A stretch of 64,000 nt of DNA from a virus (IMGVR_UViG_3300021139_000007:1-64000), one strand, 5' to 3'. Shown: positions 40,975-52,638, counted from the first letter of the stretch. The notes: generated by a model not told the origin, from the letters alone. Translations and numbers: made by a program.

Positions 40975-43900
40975 ATGCCACAACAATTAGATGAATATGG
41001 TATCCCAATAAGGGGTAGTGAACAATCTCAACAAAAAGAAAGTTTTGATGAGTATGGGATTCCTATAAAAAAAAAAGCATCTACTACACAATCTACTTCT
41101 TTGGATGGTACAAAGCCTTCAAGCAATGGTGGTACGCAAACACCCCAATTAGCATCTCAATCAAAATCTACATTAGGAGGGGAAAGTAAGGATGTAGATT
41201 ATAAACCTTCGACTTCATTTTCAGATAGATTCCCTATTGCTAAAGATAAGTTAGGTCAAAATATAACCACAAACGGAATTTCAAAAGAAAGTACCGTAAT
41301 GACAACCCCTGCTTCTGAAATAGAGAAACAATCTAAATTAGAAGAAAAATCACTTAATAAGCAAAAGGTTACAGATGCTTTCGCCACAGCACAGAAAAGA
41401 GTTAATACTTTTTATGGTGTTTTAAGTGGGAAATTGCCATATACGGATATTACTAAGACCGATTTCATTAGTGGTTCAAAAGACCCGTCTAAGATACATG
41501 ACATAACCGATAGGGCTTATGAAGGAAATCTTACATTAGAAGATTTGAATACAATGAACATAGCTAATAAAGCTATGTTGGCAGAACCTCAAAAAACAGT
41601 AGATGCTTTGAATAGTATGGCTAAAAACATACGAAAGATAACTCAATTAGCTACAACAGAAACATCAATGCCATCTTTGATACAACTTAATGGGATTGAA
41701 CAAAATATAGAACGTCTACAAAATGAACGTTCACGATTAGAATTAGAATCGCAAACAAAGCAAGGCAACTATCCTAAAATGTTGGCTGATATAGATGCAC
41801 AAATAAAGCCTTTAAGGGAAAAAGAAGCATTTATAAAACATAGCCAACAAGCTATTTACAATACAAAATATGAGACTGAATACAAGCCTAACATCTTAAA
41901 AAATATTGGTGACTTAGACGAATTTGCCGAAATTTACATTGACCCAAAAACAAATCAAATTGACGTATTGGGTCAAGAAAGACTAAGGTCTATTACGGAA
42001 CAAACCATGAAAAAAGGTGGTTCTGATTTTACTTCTTTAGTACATGAAATGGGTACAGGTATATTGGATAGTAAAAATAATGTATCCCAAACAGGAGATA
42101 TAAATGTACAATTTAATGAAACGTCAAACAAACTGATTTCAGACTTAAATACAATGTTGCCAATAAAAATGGCAACAAAAAAATACAAATCAGATTACTC
42201 AAATAAATATCCTGAATTAAGTGGTTATTTAGATAGTTATGATAAAACTCATAATGCTATAAATTCTAAAGAGAAAGATGCGGCAAAAGAATTTGCTAAA
42301 ACTAGCGTTCATGCGGATGTACTTGCTTTGCAAGATAAATTCGACAATCAATTGCATCAAAACCCAAAAGCGAAAGAAATTTATTCTAAATGGGATGGGC
42401 AAGTAAAGTCTGGAATGGTTACCCAAGAAATAGCACAAAAAAACATTGAACGTGACTTAGAAAACGACAAGGATATATCAGTATTGCTAAAAGGAAGAAA
42501 AGAACAAGTTGATGCTATAAACAGGAAATATGCAGGGGCTTATCAAGACTACATCACAAGTGTTCTAAAGTCTAACAACCCAAATATAAACATATATCCT
42601 GATGGAACTATTGGTATAAAAGGAAAATCAAAAGAAGAGAGTAATAAGATAGTTGGTGATTACTACAAAGGACTGAATGACATATCTAACAAGACATTGC
42701 AAGACATTGGTAAAAAGAAAGGTGAAAATGCCGAAGAAATAGCTAATAGGCATGGATTGTTTTATACAGGATTGCATCAATCTACATTAAATATATTAAA
42801 TGGTACTTTTCAAGGGATGTTTAATGCTGTTGGGATAGGGGGTGATTATTCGAAATCTTTACAATCGGAAATGAGTGTAAATGATATTTCACCTTCAAAA
42901 ACAATACAAGAATTATCTAAACAAAAAGGTGTTACAGCATGGCTTAATCCTGACTATTTATCTTATCAAGCAGGTCTTAATACTCCTTTGATGCTTGGTG
43001 CTGCTGCTACAGGTTTTGCTACAGGTGGATTGGGCTTAATCCCTTCTACAATCGCAGGTGCTACATTTATGACAGGAGTTAATTTGGCTAACAGAGTATC
43101 TGAATTAAGTAATACAAAAGACGATTTTGGTAATAATATACCAACAGGGGAAGCCGTTCATATTGCAAATGTAGAAGCACAAACTCAATTCGCTACTAAC
43201 TTGTCTATGATGCTTTTGCACTCTAAGTTAGCAACTGGCGATGCAATAGCAAAACAAACTATTGGTAAATCATTGGCTACATTTGGTAAAGAACAAATAC
43301 CAAATGCCTTAATGATGGGGGCGCAAGGTTATTTAGGTGAAAAGGCGATGGCTAAGGCGAAAGGCGAAGATTATAACAAAAACTTTGCAGAATATATGCT
43401 ATCAGATGAAGGGTTGGCAGGTTTGTCAAGCATGACACCTTTCTTGATAATGGATGCTGCTAAAGTTATGAATAGTCATATAGGGGGAATAAAAACATGG
43501 AAAGAATTTTTAAAATCAACAGACGAAAGTTTTTTAAAGAACCAACAATATAATCAATCATTAAGACAATTACATACAGGTAACATTGAATCATGGATTG
43601 ATGCACAACAAATAAGGTTGTTTAATGGAGACTATTCAAATGAAGCAGAAAAAAACGAGTTGCAAAACAGTCTAAATTATAGCAAATCAATTTACAAAAA
43701 CTTAAAAGCTGCAAACTTATCAAATACTAATGTTAACGGTCTTTATGCCGCACACAATTTGGCTTTAGGGGATATTCATACAGAATATGCAAAGCAAAAA
43801 GGCGAAGAAAATAACACTACATTACAAAAGTATCACGAAGACGAAGCTAAAAAGTACAGAGAAGAAGCCTTTAAAACATTAAGTGGTGAAGGAAATTTCC

Positions 43901-46900
43901 ATTACATGGTTGATGCAACTGATAATCCTGTTTTCATAAGCGATAAGACATTGAAAACACTTACTGATAATGGTGAATTATCAGATTGGATGAAAAGAAA
44001 TGTAGTAAAAGATGTAGTAAAAAGTGATGACAAGCAATTTTCAACTAAATTCAAAGAACAATTAGCTGCAAAAGAAGCAGAACAAAAAGCATCACAACAA
44101 GAGAAAAAGACTACTACAACAGAAAAGCCAACAGAAGAACAAATACTAAAAGACATAAATGAAGGTAATTTAGTTACGTTTACATATAAGTCAAAAGATG
44201 AAGTACCTGATGTTTTTAAGGATAAAATATCAAGCGAAGGTAATGTCAATGGTGAGCAAGTAGTAAGGGTAACAGTACCTAAATCTTTAGCTGACTATGA
44301 ATTATCTAAAGGCACTAAAGATGGGACTATCCCAACAGAAAAGAAAACAGACAAGTATATAACTAAACCCGAAGATAACTTAGAAGGTAAGAAAATATAT
44401 TCTGATTTTGATGGAACTATTATTGATAACGAAACAGGCAAATTACTGCCATTTGGTGAAGAAGTAAAGCAAAGGATAGCTAATGGCGAAGATGTGACGA
44501 TTTTGACCCACAGCAAAGACGAAGAAGGAGAAGCAAAAGGTAGCAATCTTCAACGTATAGCTACTGCATTAGAAATCCCAATAGAAAAAGCAAAAGAAAT
44601 AGTAAAGGAAGATGTAAGCCCAACTGAAAAGATAGGATTAGCAAAAGATGGTGTTTTAATTGACAATAGTACAAGTGTATTAAACCAAGCAAAAGAAGCA
44701 GGTATAGAACATCACGATGCAGACAAATTTAATGGTAGAAAAAAAGAAGCGACAGAAGTAGCACAACCCGAAGGAGAAAAGGTAGTACCTAGTGAAACAG
44801 AAGTAGAAAAGACTACCCCAATAAAAGCAAAAAGTAAACTATCTAAATTTAAAGAAAAATTTGTTGATGCTAAAGTAGAAGAACCTAAAGTAGAAGAAAA
44901 AGTAGTTGATGAAAGAAAATCTAAGCAATTAGAATTAATAAATAAGACTAATCCTGCACCAAATGATTATAATACTTGGGTTAGGTCAGTAGATGATATA
45001 AAAACAGCAAAGGAAGTTTGGGATAATGTACCAGAAGGTGATGAAATGTACCCTGATTTTAAAAAAGATGCAATGAATAATGCACTTGAGAGTGGTGAAA
45101 TTGAAGTCTATTCAAGCTATCCAATAGAAGATGGTACTTTTATTACCCCATCAAAGGATGGTGCAGAAGATTATGCAGGTGGGAAAGGTAAACAGATATA
45201 CTATAAAAAAGTAAAATTAGAAGATGTTGCTTGGCTAGATGAAAGTCAAGGGCAATTCGCACCAATAAAAACAGAAACAACCAAAACAGAAAAAGTAGAA
45301 CCTACTACTACCAAAACGGAAACAACTACTACTGCATTAAAAGATGTCGAGAGTGAAATAACAGAAAAGGAATATAAAAAAGAATATCAATCTTTAATTG
45401 ATAAGAAAAAGTTATTAGATGAAAAAAGGGCTGAACTATTAAGAAGAAAGAAAAATATAACTCCAAGTGAATTTAAAACTATTTCTGATGAAATAGCAAA
45501 AGAAAGTGAAAGTTACGTTAATCAAATGAAAGAGCTTTCTTCTAAAAAAATAATTAAAAGCAACCAACCGCAAATTGAAAAAGTAGAACCTACTGTATCT
45601 AAGGAAGAAACACCTAAAGAAGAACCATTAAAAGAAACATACGATACAGGAAATAAACTTACTGATACTAAAGATTTAAAAGTAGGTGATTATGCAGCTA
45701 TTAAACACCCTAATGGAGTTACTTATGAAGGTAAAGTAACAAGCGTAGGTAGTAAGAATATTAAAATAGAAACAGAAAGTAAACAATACGGTAAACAAGA
45801 AATACAATTACCTAAAAATGATGTTATTGGTTTCTTTAAGCCTAAATTTCAAATAGAAACCCCCGAAACAGAACCTATATCAGAAATGAGAGATATAGTA
45901 AAGGACTATGTAGATGAAGGTATAACTAGCTTAGAAAAAATAAAAGACTTAGTTGCAGAAGAATTAGGTACAGATAAATATGCTGATACAGTAGAAAAGG
46001 CTTTTAATGAGTACACTAAAAAAGAAACAAGAAAAGATATTTCAGAAGCAGTAATAGAAAGAGTAGGTGTTGCTTTAAATAAAATGTTTAAAGGTGGTAC
46101 AGTAGAAACTTTAGGTACAAAAGAAATTAAGGCAAAGGCAAAAGAATTATCAAAAGGGAAACCAATTAAATATCAACTTGAAGATGGTACTAAGATTGAA
46201 GGTAATACTATGCCCGAAATAGTAAATGGGTTTTATTCCCCACTTGAAAAAACTATTAGTGAAACTAAATTCGATAAACTCCCTGCAAAACAATGGATAG
46301 AAAAATTTGCTAAAGGAGAAGAAGCAAAATGGACAGGATTAACAGATTGGTTAGGTAAACAAGAAGGGAGTGTATCTAAAGCAGATATTCAAAAATATCT
46401 TAAAGATAATAGAATAGAAGTAGTAGAGGTTGATAATAGCACAAAAGGGTCTAATAGATTTGTTTTATTAGATAATGAAGGATATAGTGTACATGGTGAA
46501 TCTGTTGAAGTAAATGGTAGTCCTAATAATTTTTTTGCAGACTATAATGATAATGAGATAAATGATTTTGTTTTTAAAGATGGGAGATATGTAAGCGAAA
46601 GTACTGGATTTGAATTAGAGCCATCAGATGACAATAACGATGGGTTGAAATATGGAGAAATCCAATTAGGTGGTAAATCAGATAATTACAAAGAAATACT
46701 TATAACTTTACCTAAAACTTATGAAAATTATAAAAAATTAACGACAGAAGGAAAACAATTCAATTCAACTCACTTTGAAGAACCAAATATAATCGCACAC
46801 CTAAGAATGAATACTAGAACCGATGCAGAAGGTAATAAGGTATTATTCTTAGAGGAGTTGCAAAGTGATTGGGGTCAACAAGGTAAAAAAGAAGGGTTTA

Positions 46901-49900
46901 AAGAAATACCTAATGCCCCTTTTGTTACTGATACTAACAATTGGACAAAACTAGCACTAAAAACGGCTTTAAAAGAAGCAATAAAGCAAGGTTCTGATAA
47001 AATTTCTTGGACAACAGGTGAGCAACAAAATGAAAGATACGATTTATCTAAAAAAGTAGATGAATTAAACTATTATAAAACAGAAAGTGGTAATTATCAT
47101 ATAACAGGAGATAAAGGAGGAGTATCTGTTTCAAGTGGTATTTATAAAGAAAATGAATTAGAGGGGATATTAGGTAAAGAAGTTGCTAAAAAAATAATAA
47201 ACAACGAAGGTGAAAACAAATCTAAGTATAATTCTGTTTTCGGTTATAATGATTATGGAGGTAATCAAGAATATAAATCGTTAACAGGTTCTGATTTGCA
47301 AGTAGGTGGTAAAGGTATGAAAGGGTTTTATGGTTCTCCAAAAGAAGGGAGTTTAGGTATAGTAGGTAATGTAGCTAAATCATTATTTAAACAAGAACCT
47401 AAGACGATAGAAATTAACAAATCAGATGTAGATGTTTCTAAAAGTAAGTTATATGATTTTATTGATAAGATGAACTCAAAATATAATTTACCTGAAAATG
47501 GTAGATTTAAGGTTTTAATTGAAAAAAATGGTACAGAACAAGAGATAGAAACTTACAAAAATTTGAGGAAAGAGTACCAAGATTCAAGTGAAAGACAAGT
47601 TGAATTAGGTAAACCTACAATCCAACACTCAATAGACATAACCCCCGAATTAAAAAAACAAGTACAAGAACAAGGGCAGCCTTTATTTATGAAAGATGCC
47701 GAAGGTAAGATATTAGGATTCACACATGATGGTAAAATTTATCTAAACAAAGATGAAATAAACCCTAATACCCCTATCCACGAAGCAGGACATATATGGG
47801 TAGAACACGCAAAAATAAACAGACCCGACATATACGAAAAAGGTATTGAACTTGTAAGCAAGGAAGGTAACCCATATTTAAAAGAAGTAAAAGAAAATGA
47901 CTTTTATAAAAAAGAATCAGACAAACTAAAAACACAAGCAGAAAGAGATGAATACTTTCAACATGAAGCACTAGCAGCAGCAATAGGGGATAAAGGCGCA
48001 CAATTCGTTACCGAAGCTAAAAAAGCATCTTTTAAAGATTGGTTAAATAACTTATGGGAATCAGTTAAAAAAGCAGTAGGGTTTGAAGGTATTTCAGCAA
48101 AAGACTTACAGAATTTATCTTTTGAAGACTTTGCAAAAAGAGCAGCAAAAGAAATTTTAGACGATACTACCAATTTTGGTAAGGAAACAAAAACAAAGAC
48201 AGATGAAGAAAAAAGTAAAGAAGCCGATGCCAAAACCGAAGGCAAAGGGAATGTAACTGAAAAAGAGGTGACAGTGGGGGGTATTGAAACTCCCCCACCA
48301 CCGATTACGCCAATTTTAGGTTTTGAAAACGTAGGTGGTGAAAGTGAAAAATATACTCAAATAAATAAAGCAACTCAATTACAAGAGGTTGCTGATTTAA
48401 AAGCAAGGTATGATGCACAAGGGGTAAAGGGATGGAGTGAAAGTTTACAGAATGGTCTAAATAGAGTAAAGTCAGAACATCCACATTTAGACCTTTATGA
48501 AGGTGCAAAGAAAGAGTTATATAAGCACCTATCAGACATAGGTAATGGCAGGGTTAGAATGGATGATGAAGACTTAGCTGTAATGTCATATCTAAAGAGA
48601 GAAACAGAACTAAGGATGGCAGCCGTTTCTGATTTAAGATTTAATGAAAATGAGTTAGTTTCTATTGCGGCAGAAAAAGATTACAATATTTTAAAAGACC
48701 AATTTGAGAATACTGTTTTAGCTATAAAAGAAGGTGGAACTACATTAGGTCGTTCATTGGTTTTCTTACAATCAATGTTAGGTTATAATTCAGATACGGG
48801 ATTAATTCTAAAAAGAGGTGAATTAAGAAAGGCGGCAGGTAGAGATTTGACTGAATCTGAATTAGAATATACTGCGAAAGATTGGGTAGAAGAAAGGGCT
48901 AGTCTAATAAAATCACAAGAAATAGAATTAGAAAAGACCAAGAAAGAATTTGAGAACAAGCTACAAAAAGAAATTTCTGAATTAAAGGCAGAAAAAGATA
49001 AAGAATCTAAGAAACAAGTTGTTAATGGAGGGAAAGTAAGCATATCTAAGCCAATTAGAGAAAAGGCTGCATCGGCATTAGAAGCTATTGCTAAAACATT
49101 AGATGAAAAGTTATCTGCTAAATTCCCCGAAGATTCTGATATTAAAAAATCAGGGGTTTCTTTTCAAAAATCTTTTTCAGATAGTATAAAAGAAATAGCT
49201 AAAGACCTTCGTAATAGTGATTTATCAGTAGCAGATATTATTTCTAAGGTAGTAAGAAAATTTGGTGGTGAAGAAAAAGAAAAGTTAAGTTCAGATATTA
49301 AGGATGAATTAAAGAAGTCAGGGATAGAACCTGATTTAGTAGATGAAAAACCGACAATAGAAAAGGCTTTTGATGCAATAAAAGATTTTTCTACAAATCA
49401 TGGTGTTAATGATATAACAAATGATATGGTAGGTAAAAAACTCATTGACAATTATATTAAAGCACATATTGATTTATTTGATGCAAAAGACATTTTGCCT
49501 AACGCATTGAATGAGTTAAAATCAGTATTGCCTAATATTGATGAAAATAAATTGAGGAGGGCTTATTTAAAGAAAGATGAATTTGCTATTAAGACTGAAT
49601 CTAAAATGAAGTCTGAAAAATCAAAAAAAATAATAGAATTAAATAATATAACTAAACTAGAAAACGACTTGAATGACATTAAGCAATTAAAAGCTATAAA
49701 GTCAACACAATTCGCATCCGATAGAGAACGTAGTGATTATGAGAAAGGATTAATAGCAGAGAAGGATGCGTTACTTAAAGAAAAGAAAGATAAAGCTGCA
49801 CAAGCTAAAAAAGAGTATCGTGAACTTGAAACAGAACGTAATAGGCAAATAAGAAAAGTAGAAGAGTTAAAAGAAAAGAAATATAAATTAGAACAAGGAT

Positions 49901-52605
49901 TAAGAGAAAAGAAAAATATTTCTCCTAAAATTGATACCCCAGAAATAGAATCGTTAAAAAAGCAAGTAGAAAAGGCAGACAAAGATTTGCGTGAGCAAGA
50001 AAATGCGACTAAAAAAGCAATAAGAGACGTTGAAAATAAAGCTAAAAAAATAGCACAATACGACAAAGACATTAAAGATATTTCAGAAAGAGGAGAATAT
50101 CTAAAAAGAAACATTGGGAAAAAAGTTCAGCAGATAGATAAAGACATTCAAAAGAAGCAAAAAGAGGTAGAAGATGCTTTAGCTGCTAAAGGATTAAAAA
50201 TTAGCAGAGATGATAAAAGCACAAAATCTTCTTATGAAAGTAGAGCTTCTATTCATAACAGTAGAGTAGATTCGGTTGTTAATGATTTCCAAAATAAAAT
50301 AGATGCCCTACAAAACAGTACTGATAAGGAATCTTTGAAGTATAAATCTATGCTTGAAAGAGTAAAAGAAAAATTATTGAAGTCGAAAATAGATTACAAT
50401 ACGGATGATAAGTTAGACCAAAGCAAAAAATTTGAAACAGCAGAAAAAGCAATGAAGTCTGCCTATGATGCTATTGATGACATAACTAAGTATGAAGATA
50501 AGTTAGCTATTAGAAAAATAATAGATTCTTATTCTAAGGATAAAGAAAAAGATGAACTAGCTATTAAATTAGAAAAGACAAAGAGAAAGTATCGTTCTGA
50601 CATAAAAGAACTTGATAGAAAAATATCATCAAAAGAATTTGATGAACCTAAAAAAGCAGAACCTTTTACAAAATACGATGCTGAATTGATTAGGTTAGAT
50701 AATGAGAGAAGGTTGAAGCAACAATTATTTCAGCAAGCTAAAATGAAAGCAGAATACAATAATAAAAGCAAGTTAAAAACAGCAGCGGAAGTCATAAGGG
50801 GTCTAAATGTATTAGGATTAATATGTAGATTTGGGACTTTAGGGAAAGTAGCCGTTTCAGCGACATTAAAACCACAGTTAAACTATTTAACCAAATATAC
50901 ATTAGGGAGGGCTTTTGACAATTTGCCATTTGAAACAACAAAGGCTATATCTAAAAGGGCTAAATTGGGTGGTGAAAGCAATTCTATTGAAACATTGAAG
51001 AAGTTACAAGAAGTAGTATTTAGGCAATATGGCGAAAGTGGATTAGCTGACATTGCATCAAAATCAAGAGATAAATTCGATTTAGCAGAAAGCAAGTATT
51101 TAGAAGCTAAAAAAGAATTAGATGATATTATTAATAAGTCCTCTAAAGAATATAAAGAAAAAGAGATTCAAGTTAATGAATTAAAAAAGAAACACGATAA
51201 AGCATTAGTAGAAGATTTGGGTAATAATGTTTATGATTTTATTGCAGGTTCATCTATCAAGGAATTTATGGAAGTAATACTCCATAGAGTAAATAAAATA
51301 GAACGTGAATTTGGGCAGATAACACAAGACGAAATGGGGTTGGATGAAAATAAATTATCATTGCAATCAGCAATGTACTTAATTGGGCTAGTTGGTAGAA
51401 CTCACTCCGCTTTAAAGAATTTTTCTGCACGTTCTGAATTTGCCGCAGGTTTTATAGCAAGACTAGAAGGTCATATAGAAGCAGGTACTCCAATAGATGC
51501 GAATAAAATACTAGAAATAGCTAATGAAAGTTACTTAGATTGGGAAAGGGGGAAATATTCCGAAAAAAACAAAGTTACGGAAGCATGGAACGATATAAAT
51601 AAAATGATAGCGAAAGATTATCCTGCCGTAGCTTACGCATTACAATTTGATGTAGCTATTACTCGTATTCCTAACAATATGCTAAAAGAAGTTGTAGTAG
51701 AATATACAGCAGGTGCTTTTGTTTCAGCATATAAAATGATAAAAGCCTATAAGAATGCCAAGAATGAAGCATTTGAACTAGGTTATACCGATAAAAAATC
51801 AGAAGAATTTAAAGAAGTATTAAGAGAAAGGCTAAATGAAATCCCCACTAAAGAAGCTGCTACAATAGCTAGATGTTTTAGAAAAGGTGGATTTGGATTA
51901 GGTATGTTTGCTTTGGCAGCAATAGGTGGAGTTTATTTTAATAAAGCTGCTTTCGGTGGTTTCCCGCATTTAGGTCAAAAAGAAGAAGACAAGAAAAAAG
52001 AAAGGATAGAAAAAATAACAGGGGATAATGATGTAAAAACAGGTCAAATAAGTATAGGAGATTTGACATTGCCAGAGTATGCTTCTAAGTTAATAGAACA
52101 TACACCTGCTTTTTACCCTGCTTTATTGGCATTGGATATGCACGAAGTGTATAGAGATAAAATAAGAAGTGGGGAAATGAAACCAACCGCAGCTAAAGAT
52201 GCAATAGTTTCAAATGTAGAACATTTATTAGAGAGTTCACCACAGATACAATTAGGTATGACTATATTAGCCCCATTAAAAGAAAGGTATCTACCTGCTA
52301 ATTACAAAATAGATGATACAGATGAACATGGAGAGCCAATGAAAAGAGTAATTCTTGAACCTAAAGATTATATAAAGGTGTTAAGTAACAAAAAGGATAT
52401 ACTTAGTGATTTTTGGTTCAAAAAAGCATCTTCTATTATAAGTAATAGTAAGAAAGAAAAAGCATCAATAGAAATCAATAAAAAACTTTCTGATGAACAA
52501 AAATCAGAAAAGAAAAAAGAAATAGACGTTCATGCAGATAAAATGATAGATAAAATATACGAAATGAACAAAAAGAACCCTAGTGGTAAAATGGGTGATA
52601 ATTAA
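40975..52605 (+). CDS. Giant polyvalent injected-type protein (HAD-like, LPD and zincin motifs)
   Basis: 3876 residues, the largest gene here. The N-terminus repeats DEYGIPI twice. A hydrophobic Gly/Ala segment near 665-705 may insert into membrane. A HAD-like region with DFDGT lies near 1142. WTGLTDWL near 1785 and LFLEELQSDWGQQGKK near 1955 with WTTGEQQNERYDL beyond belong to large polyvalent phage proteins. A zincin site HEAGHIWVEH lies near 2269. Long charged coiled coils (~2600-3250) and further hydrophobic segments (~3265, ~3640) follow. Such proteins are carried in the head and injected to act early. A phage RNA polymerase was considered; no such motif seen. Confidence 0.75.
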   Translation: MPQQLDEYGIPIRGSEQSQQKESFDEYGIPIKKKASTTQSTSLDGTKPSSNGGTQTPQLASQSKSTLGGESKDVDYKPSTSFSDRFPIAKDKLGQNITTNGISKESTVMTTPASEIEKQSKLEEKSLNKQKVTDAFATAQKRVNTFYGVLSGKLPYTDITKTDFISGSKDPSKIHDITDRAYEGNLTLEDLNTMNIANKAMLAEPQKTVDALNSMAKNIRKITQLATTETSMPSLIQLNGIEQNIERLQNERSRLELESQTKQGNYPKMLADIDAQIKPLREKEAFIKHSQQAIYNTKYETEYKPNILKNIGDLDEFAEIYIDPKTNQIDVLGQERLRSITEQTMKKGGSDFTSLVHEMGTGILDSKNNVSQTGDINVQFNETSNKLISDLNTMLPIKMATKKYKSDYSNKYPELSGYLDSYDKTHNAINSKEKDAAKEFAKTSVHADVLALQDKFDNQLHQNPKAKEIYSKWDGQVKSGMVTQEIAQKNIERDLENDKDISVLLKGRKEQVDAINRKYAGAYQDYITSVLKSNNPNINIYPDGTIGIKGKSKEESNKIVGDYYKGLNDISNKTLQDIGKKKGENAEEIANRHGLFYTGLHQSTLNILNGTFQGMFNAVGIGGDYSKSLQSEMSVNDISPSKTIQELSKQKGVTAWLNPDYLSYQAGLNTPLMLGAAATGFATGGLGLIPSTIAGATFMTGVNLANRVSELSNTKDDFGNNIPTGEAVHIANVEAQTQFATNLSMMLLHSKLATGDAIAKQTIGKSLATFGKEQIPNALMMGAQGYLGEKAMAKAKGEDYNKNFAEYMLSDEGLAGLSSMTPFLIMDAAKVMNSHIGGIKTWKEFLKSTDESFLKNQQYNQSLRQLHTGNIESWIDAQQIRLFNGDYSNEAEKNELQNSLNYSKSIYKNLKAANLSNTNVNGLYAAHNLALGDIHTEYAKQKGEENNTTLQKYHEDEAKKYREEAFKTLSGEGNFHYMVDATDNPVFISDKTLKTLTDNGELSDWMKRNVVKDVVKSDDKQFSTKFKEQLAAKEAEQKASQQEKKTTTTEKPTEEQILKDINEGNLVTFTYKSKDEVPDVFKDKISSEGNVNGEQVVRVTVPKSLADYELSKGTKDGTIPTEKKTDKYITKPEDNLEGKKIYSDFDGTIIDNETGKLLPFGEEVKQRIANGEDVTILTHSKDEEGEAKGSNLQRIATALEIPIEKAKEIVKEDVSPTEKIGLAKDGVLIDNSTSVLNQAKEAGIEHHDADKFNGRKKEATEVAQPEGEKVVPSETEVEKTTPIKAKSKLSKFKEKFVDAKVEEPKVEEKVVDERKSKQLELINKTNPAPNDYNTWVRSVDDIKTAKEVWDNVPEGDEMYPDFKKDAMNNALESGEIEVYSSYPIEDGTFITPSKDGAEDYAGGKGKQIYYKKVKLEDVAWLDESQGQFAPIKTETTKTEKVEPTTTKTETTTTALKDVESEITEKEYKKEYQSLIDKKKLLDEKRAELLRRKKNITPSEFKTISDEIAKESESYVNQMKELSSKKIIKSNQPQIEKVEPTVSKEETPKEEPLKETYDTGNKLTDTKDLKVGDYAAIKHPNGVTYEGKVTSVGSKNIKIETESKQYGKQEIQLPKNDVIGFFKPKFQIETPETEPISEMRDIVKDYVDEGITSLEKIKDLVAEELGTDKYADTVEKAFNEYTKKETRKDISEAVIERVGVALNKMFKGGTVETLGTKEIKAKAKELSKGKPIKYQLEDGTKIEGNTMPEIVNGFYSPLEKTISETKFDKLPAKQWIEKFAKGEEAKWTGLTDWLGKQEGSVSKADIQKYLKDNRIEVVEVDNSTKGSNRFVLLDNEGYSVHGESVEVNGSPNNFFADYNDNEINDFVFKDGRYVSESTGFELEPSDDNNDGLKYGEIQLGGKSDNYKEILITLPKTYENYKKLTTEGKQFNSTHFEEPNIIAHLRMNTRTDAEGNKVLFLEELQSDWGQQGKKEGFKEIPNAPFVTDTNNWTKLALKTALKEAIKQGSDKISWTTGEQQNERYDLSKKVDELNYYKTESGNYHITGDKGGVSVSSGIYKENELEGILGKEVAKKIINNEGENKSKYNSVFGYNDYGGNQEYKSLTGSDLQVGGKGMKGFYGSPKEGSLGIVGNVAKSLFKQEPKTIEINKSDVDVSKSKLYDFIDKMNSKYNLPENGRFKVLIEKNGTEQEIETYKNLRKEYQDSSERQVELGKPTIQHSIDITPELKKQVQEQGQPLFMKDAEGKILGFTHDGKIYLNKDEINPNTPIHEAGHIWVEHAKINRPDIYEKGIELVSKEGNPYLKEVKENDFYKKESDKLKTQAERDEYFQHEALAAAIGDKGAQFVTEAKKASFKDWLNNLWESVKKAVGFEGISAKDLQNLSFEDFAKRAAKEILDDTTNFGKETKTKTDEEKSKEADAKTEGKGNVTEKEVTVGGIETPPPPITPILGFENVGGESEKYTQINKATQLQEVADLKARYDAQGVKGWSESLQNGLNRVKSEHPHLDLYEGAKKELYKHLSDIGNGRVRMDDEDLAVMSYLKRETELRMAAVSDLRFNENELVSIAAEKDYNILKDQFENTVLAIKEGGTTLGRSLVFLQSMLGYNSDTGLILKRGELRKAAGRDLTESELEYTAKDWVEERASLIKSQEIELEKTKKEFENKLQKEISELKAEKDKESKKQVVNGGKVSISKPIREKAASALEAIAKTLDEKLSAKFPEDSDIKKSGVSFQKSFSDSIKEIAKDLRNSDLSVADIISKVVRKFGGEEKEKLSSDIKDELKKSGIEPDLVDEKPTIEKAFDAIKDFSTNHGVNDITNDMVGKKLIDNYIKAHIDLFDAKDILPNALNELKSVLPNIDENKLRRAYLKKDEFAIKTESKMKSEKSKKIIELNNITKLENDLNDIKQLKAIKSTQFASDRERSDYEKGLIAEKDALLKEKKDKAAQAKKEYRELETERNRQIRKVEELKEKKYKLEQGLREKKNISPKIDTPEIESLKKQVEKADKDLREQENATKKAIRDVENKAKKIAQYDKDIKDISERGEYLKRNIGKKVQQIDKDIQKKQKEVEDALAAKGLKISRDDKSTKSSYESRASIHNSRVDSVVNDFQNKIDALQNSTDKESLKYKSMLERVKEKLLKSKIDYNTDDKLDQSKKFETAEKAMKSAYDAIDDITKYEDKLAIRKIIDSYSKDKEKDELAIKLEKTKRKYRSDIKELDRKISSKEFDEPKKAEPFTKYDAELIRLDNERRLKQQLFQQAKMKAEYNNKSKLKTAAEVIRGLNVLGLICRFGTLGKVAVSATLKPQLNYLTKYTLGRAFDNLPFETTKAISKRAKLGGESNSIETLKKLQEVVFRQYGESGLADIASKSRDKFDLAESKYLEAKKELDDIINKSSKEYKEKEIQVNELKKKHDKALVEDLGNNVYDFIAGSSIKEFMEVILHRVNKIEREFGQITQDEMGLDENKLSLQSAMYLIGLVGRTHSALKNFSARSEFAAGFIARLEGHIEAGTPIDANKILEIANESYLDWERGKYSEKNKVTEAWNDINKMIAKDYPAVAYALQFDVAITRIPNNMLKEVVVEYTAGAFVSAYKMIKAYKNAKNEAFELGYTDKKSEEFKEVLRERLNEIPTKEAATIARCFRKGGFGLGMFALAAIGGVYFNKAAFGGFPHLGQKEEDKKKERIEKITGDNDVKTGQISIGDLTLPEYASKLIEHTPAFYPALLALDMHEVYRDKIRSGEMKPTAAKDAIVSNVEHLLESSPQIQLGMTILAPLKERYLPANYKIDDTDEHGEPMKRVILEPKDYIKVLSNKKDILSDFWFKKASSIISNSKKEKASIEINKKLSDEQKSEKKKEIDVHADKMIDKIYEMNKKNPSGKMGDN

Positions 52606-52608
52606 GAT

Positions 52609-52616
52609 TATATTTG
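52609..52616 (+). promoter_or_regulatory. -7 box between the polyvalent gene and the next operon
   Basis: TATATTTG at 52609-52616, followed by TACTT as at the reverse-strand island promoter. The -33 is not clear. A start near 52623 leaves about 16 bases to the ATG at 52639, the right distance for a leader. Confidence 0.45.
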
Positions 52617-52638
52617 TACTTTAAATAGAAGAAAGAAC

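Noticed and set aside
40975-52605. Reading the giant gene as a phage RNA polymerase, as in crAss-like phages, or as a tape measure protein
   Set aside because: No polymerase catalytic DxDxD-type motif was seen; the HAD-like, zincin and polyvalent modules fit an injected protein better, and no other long-tail genes accompany it.
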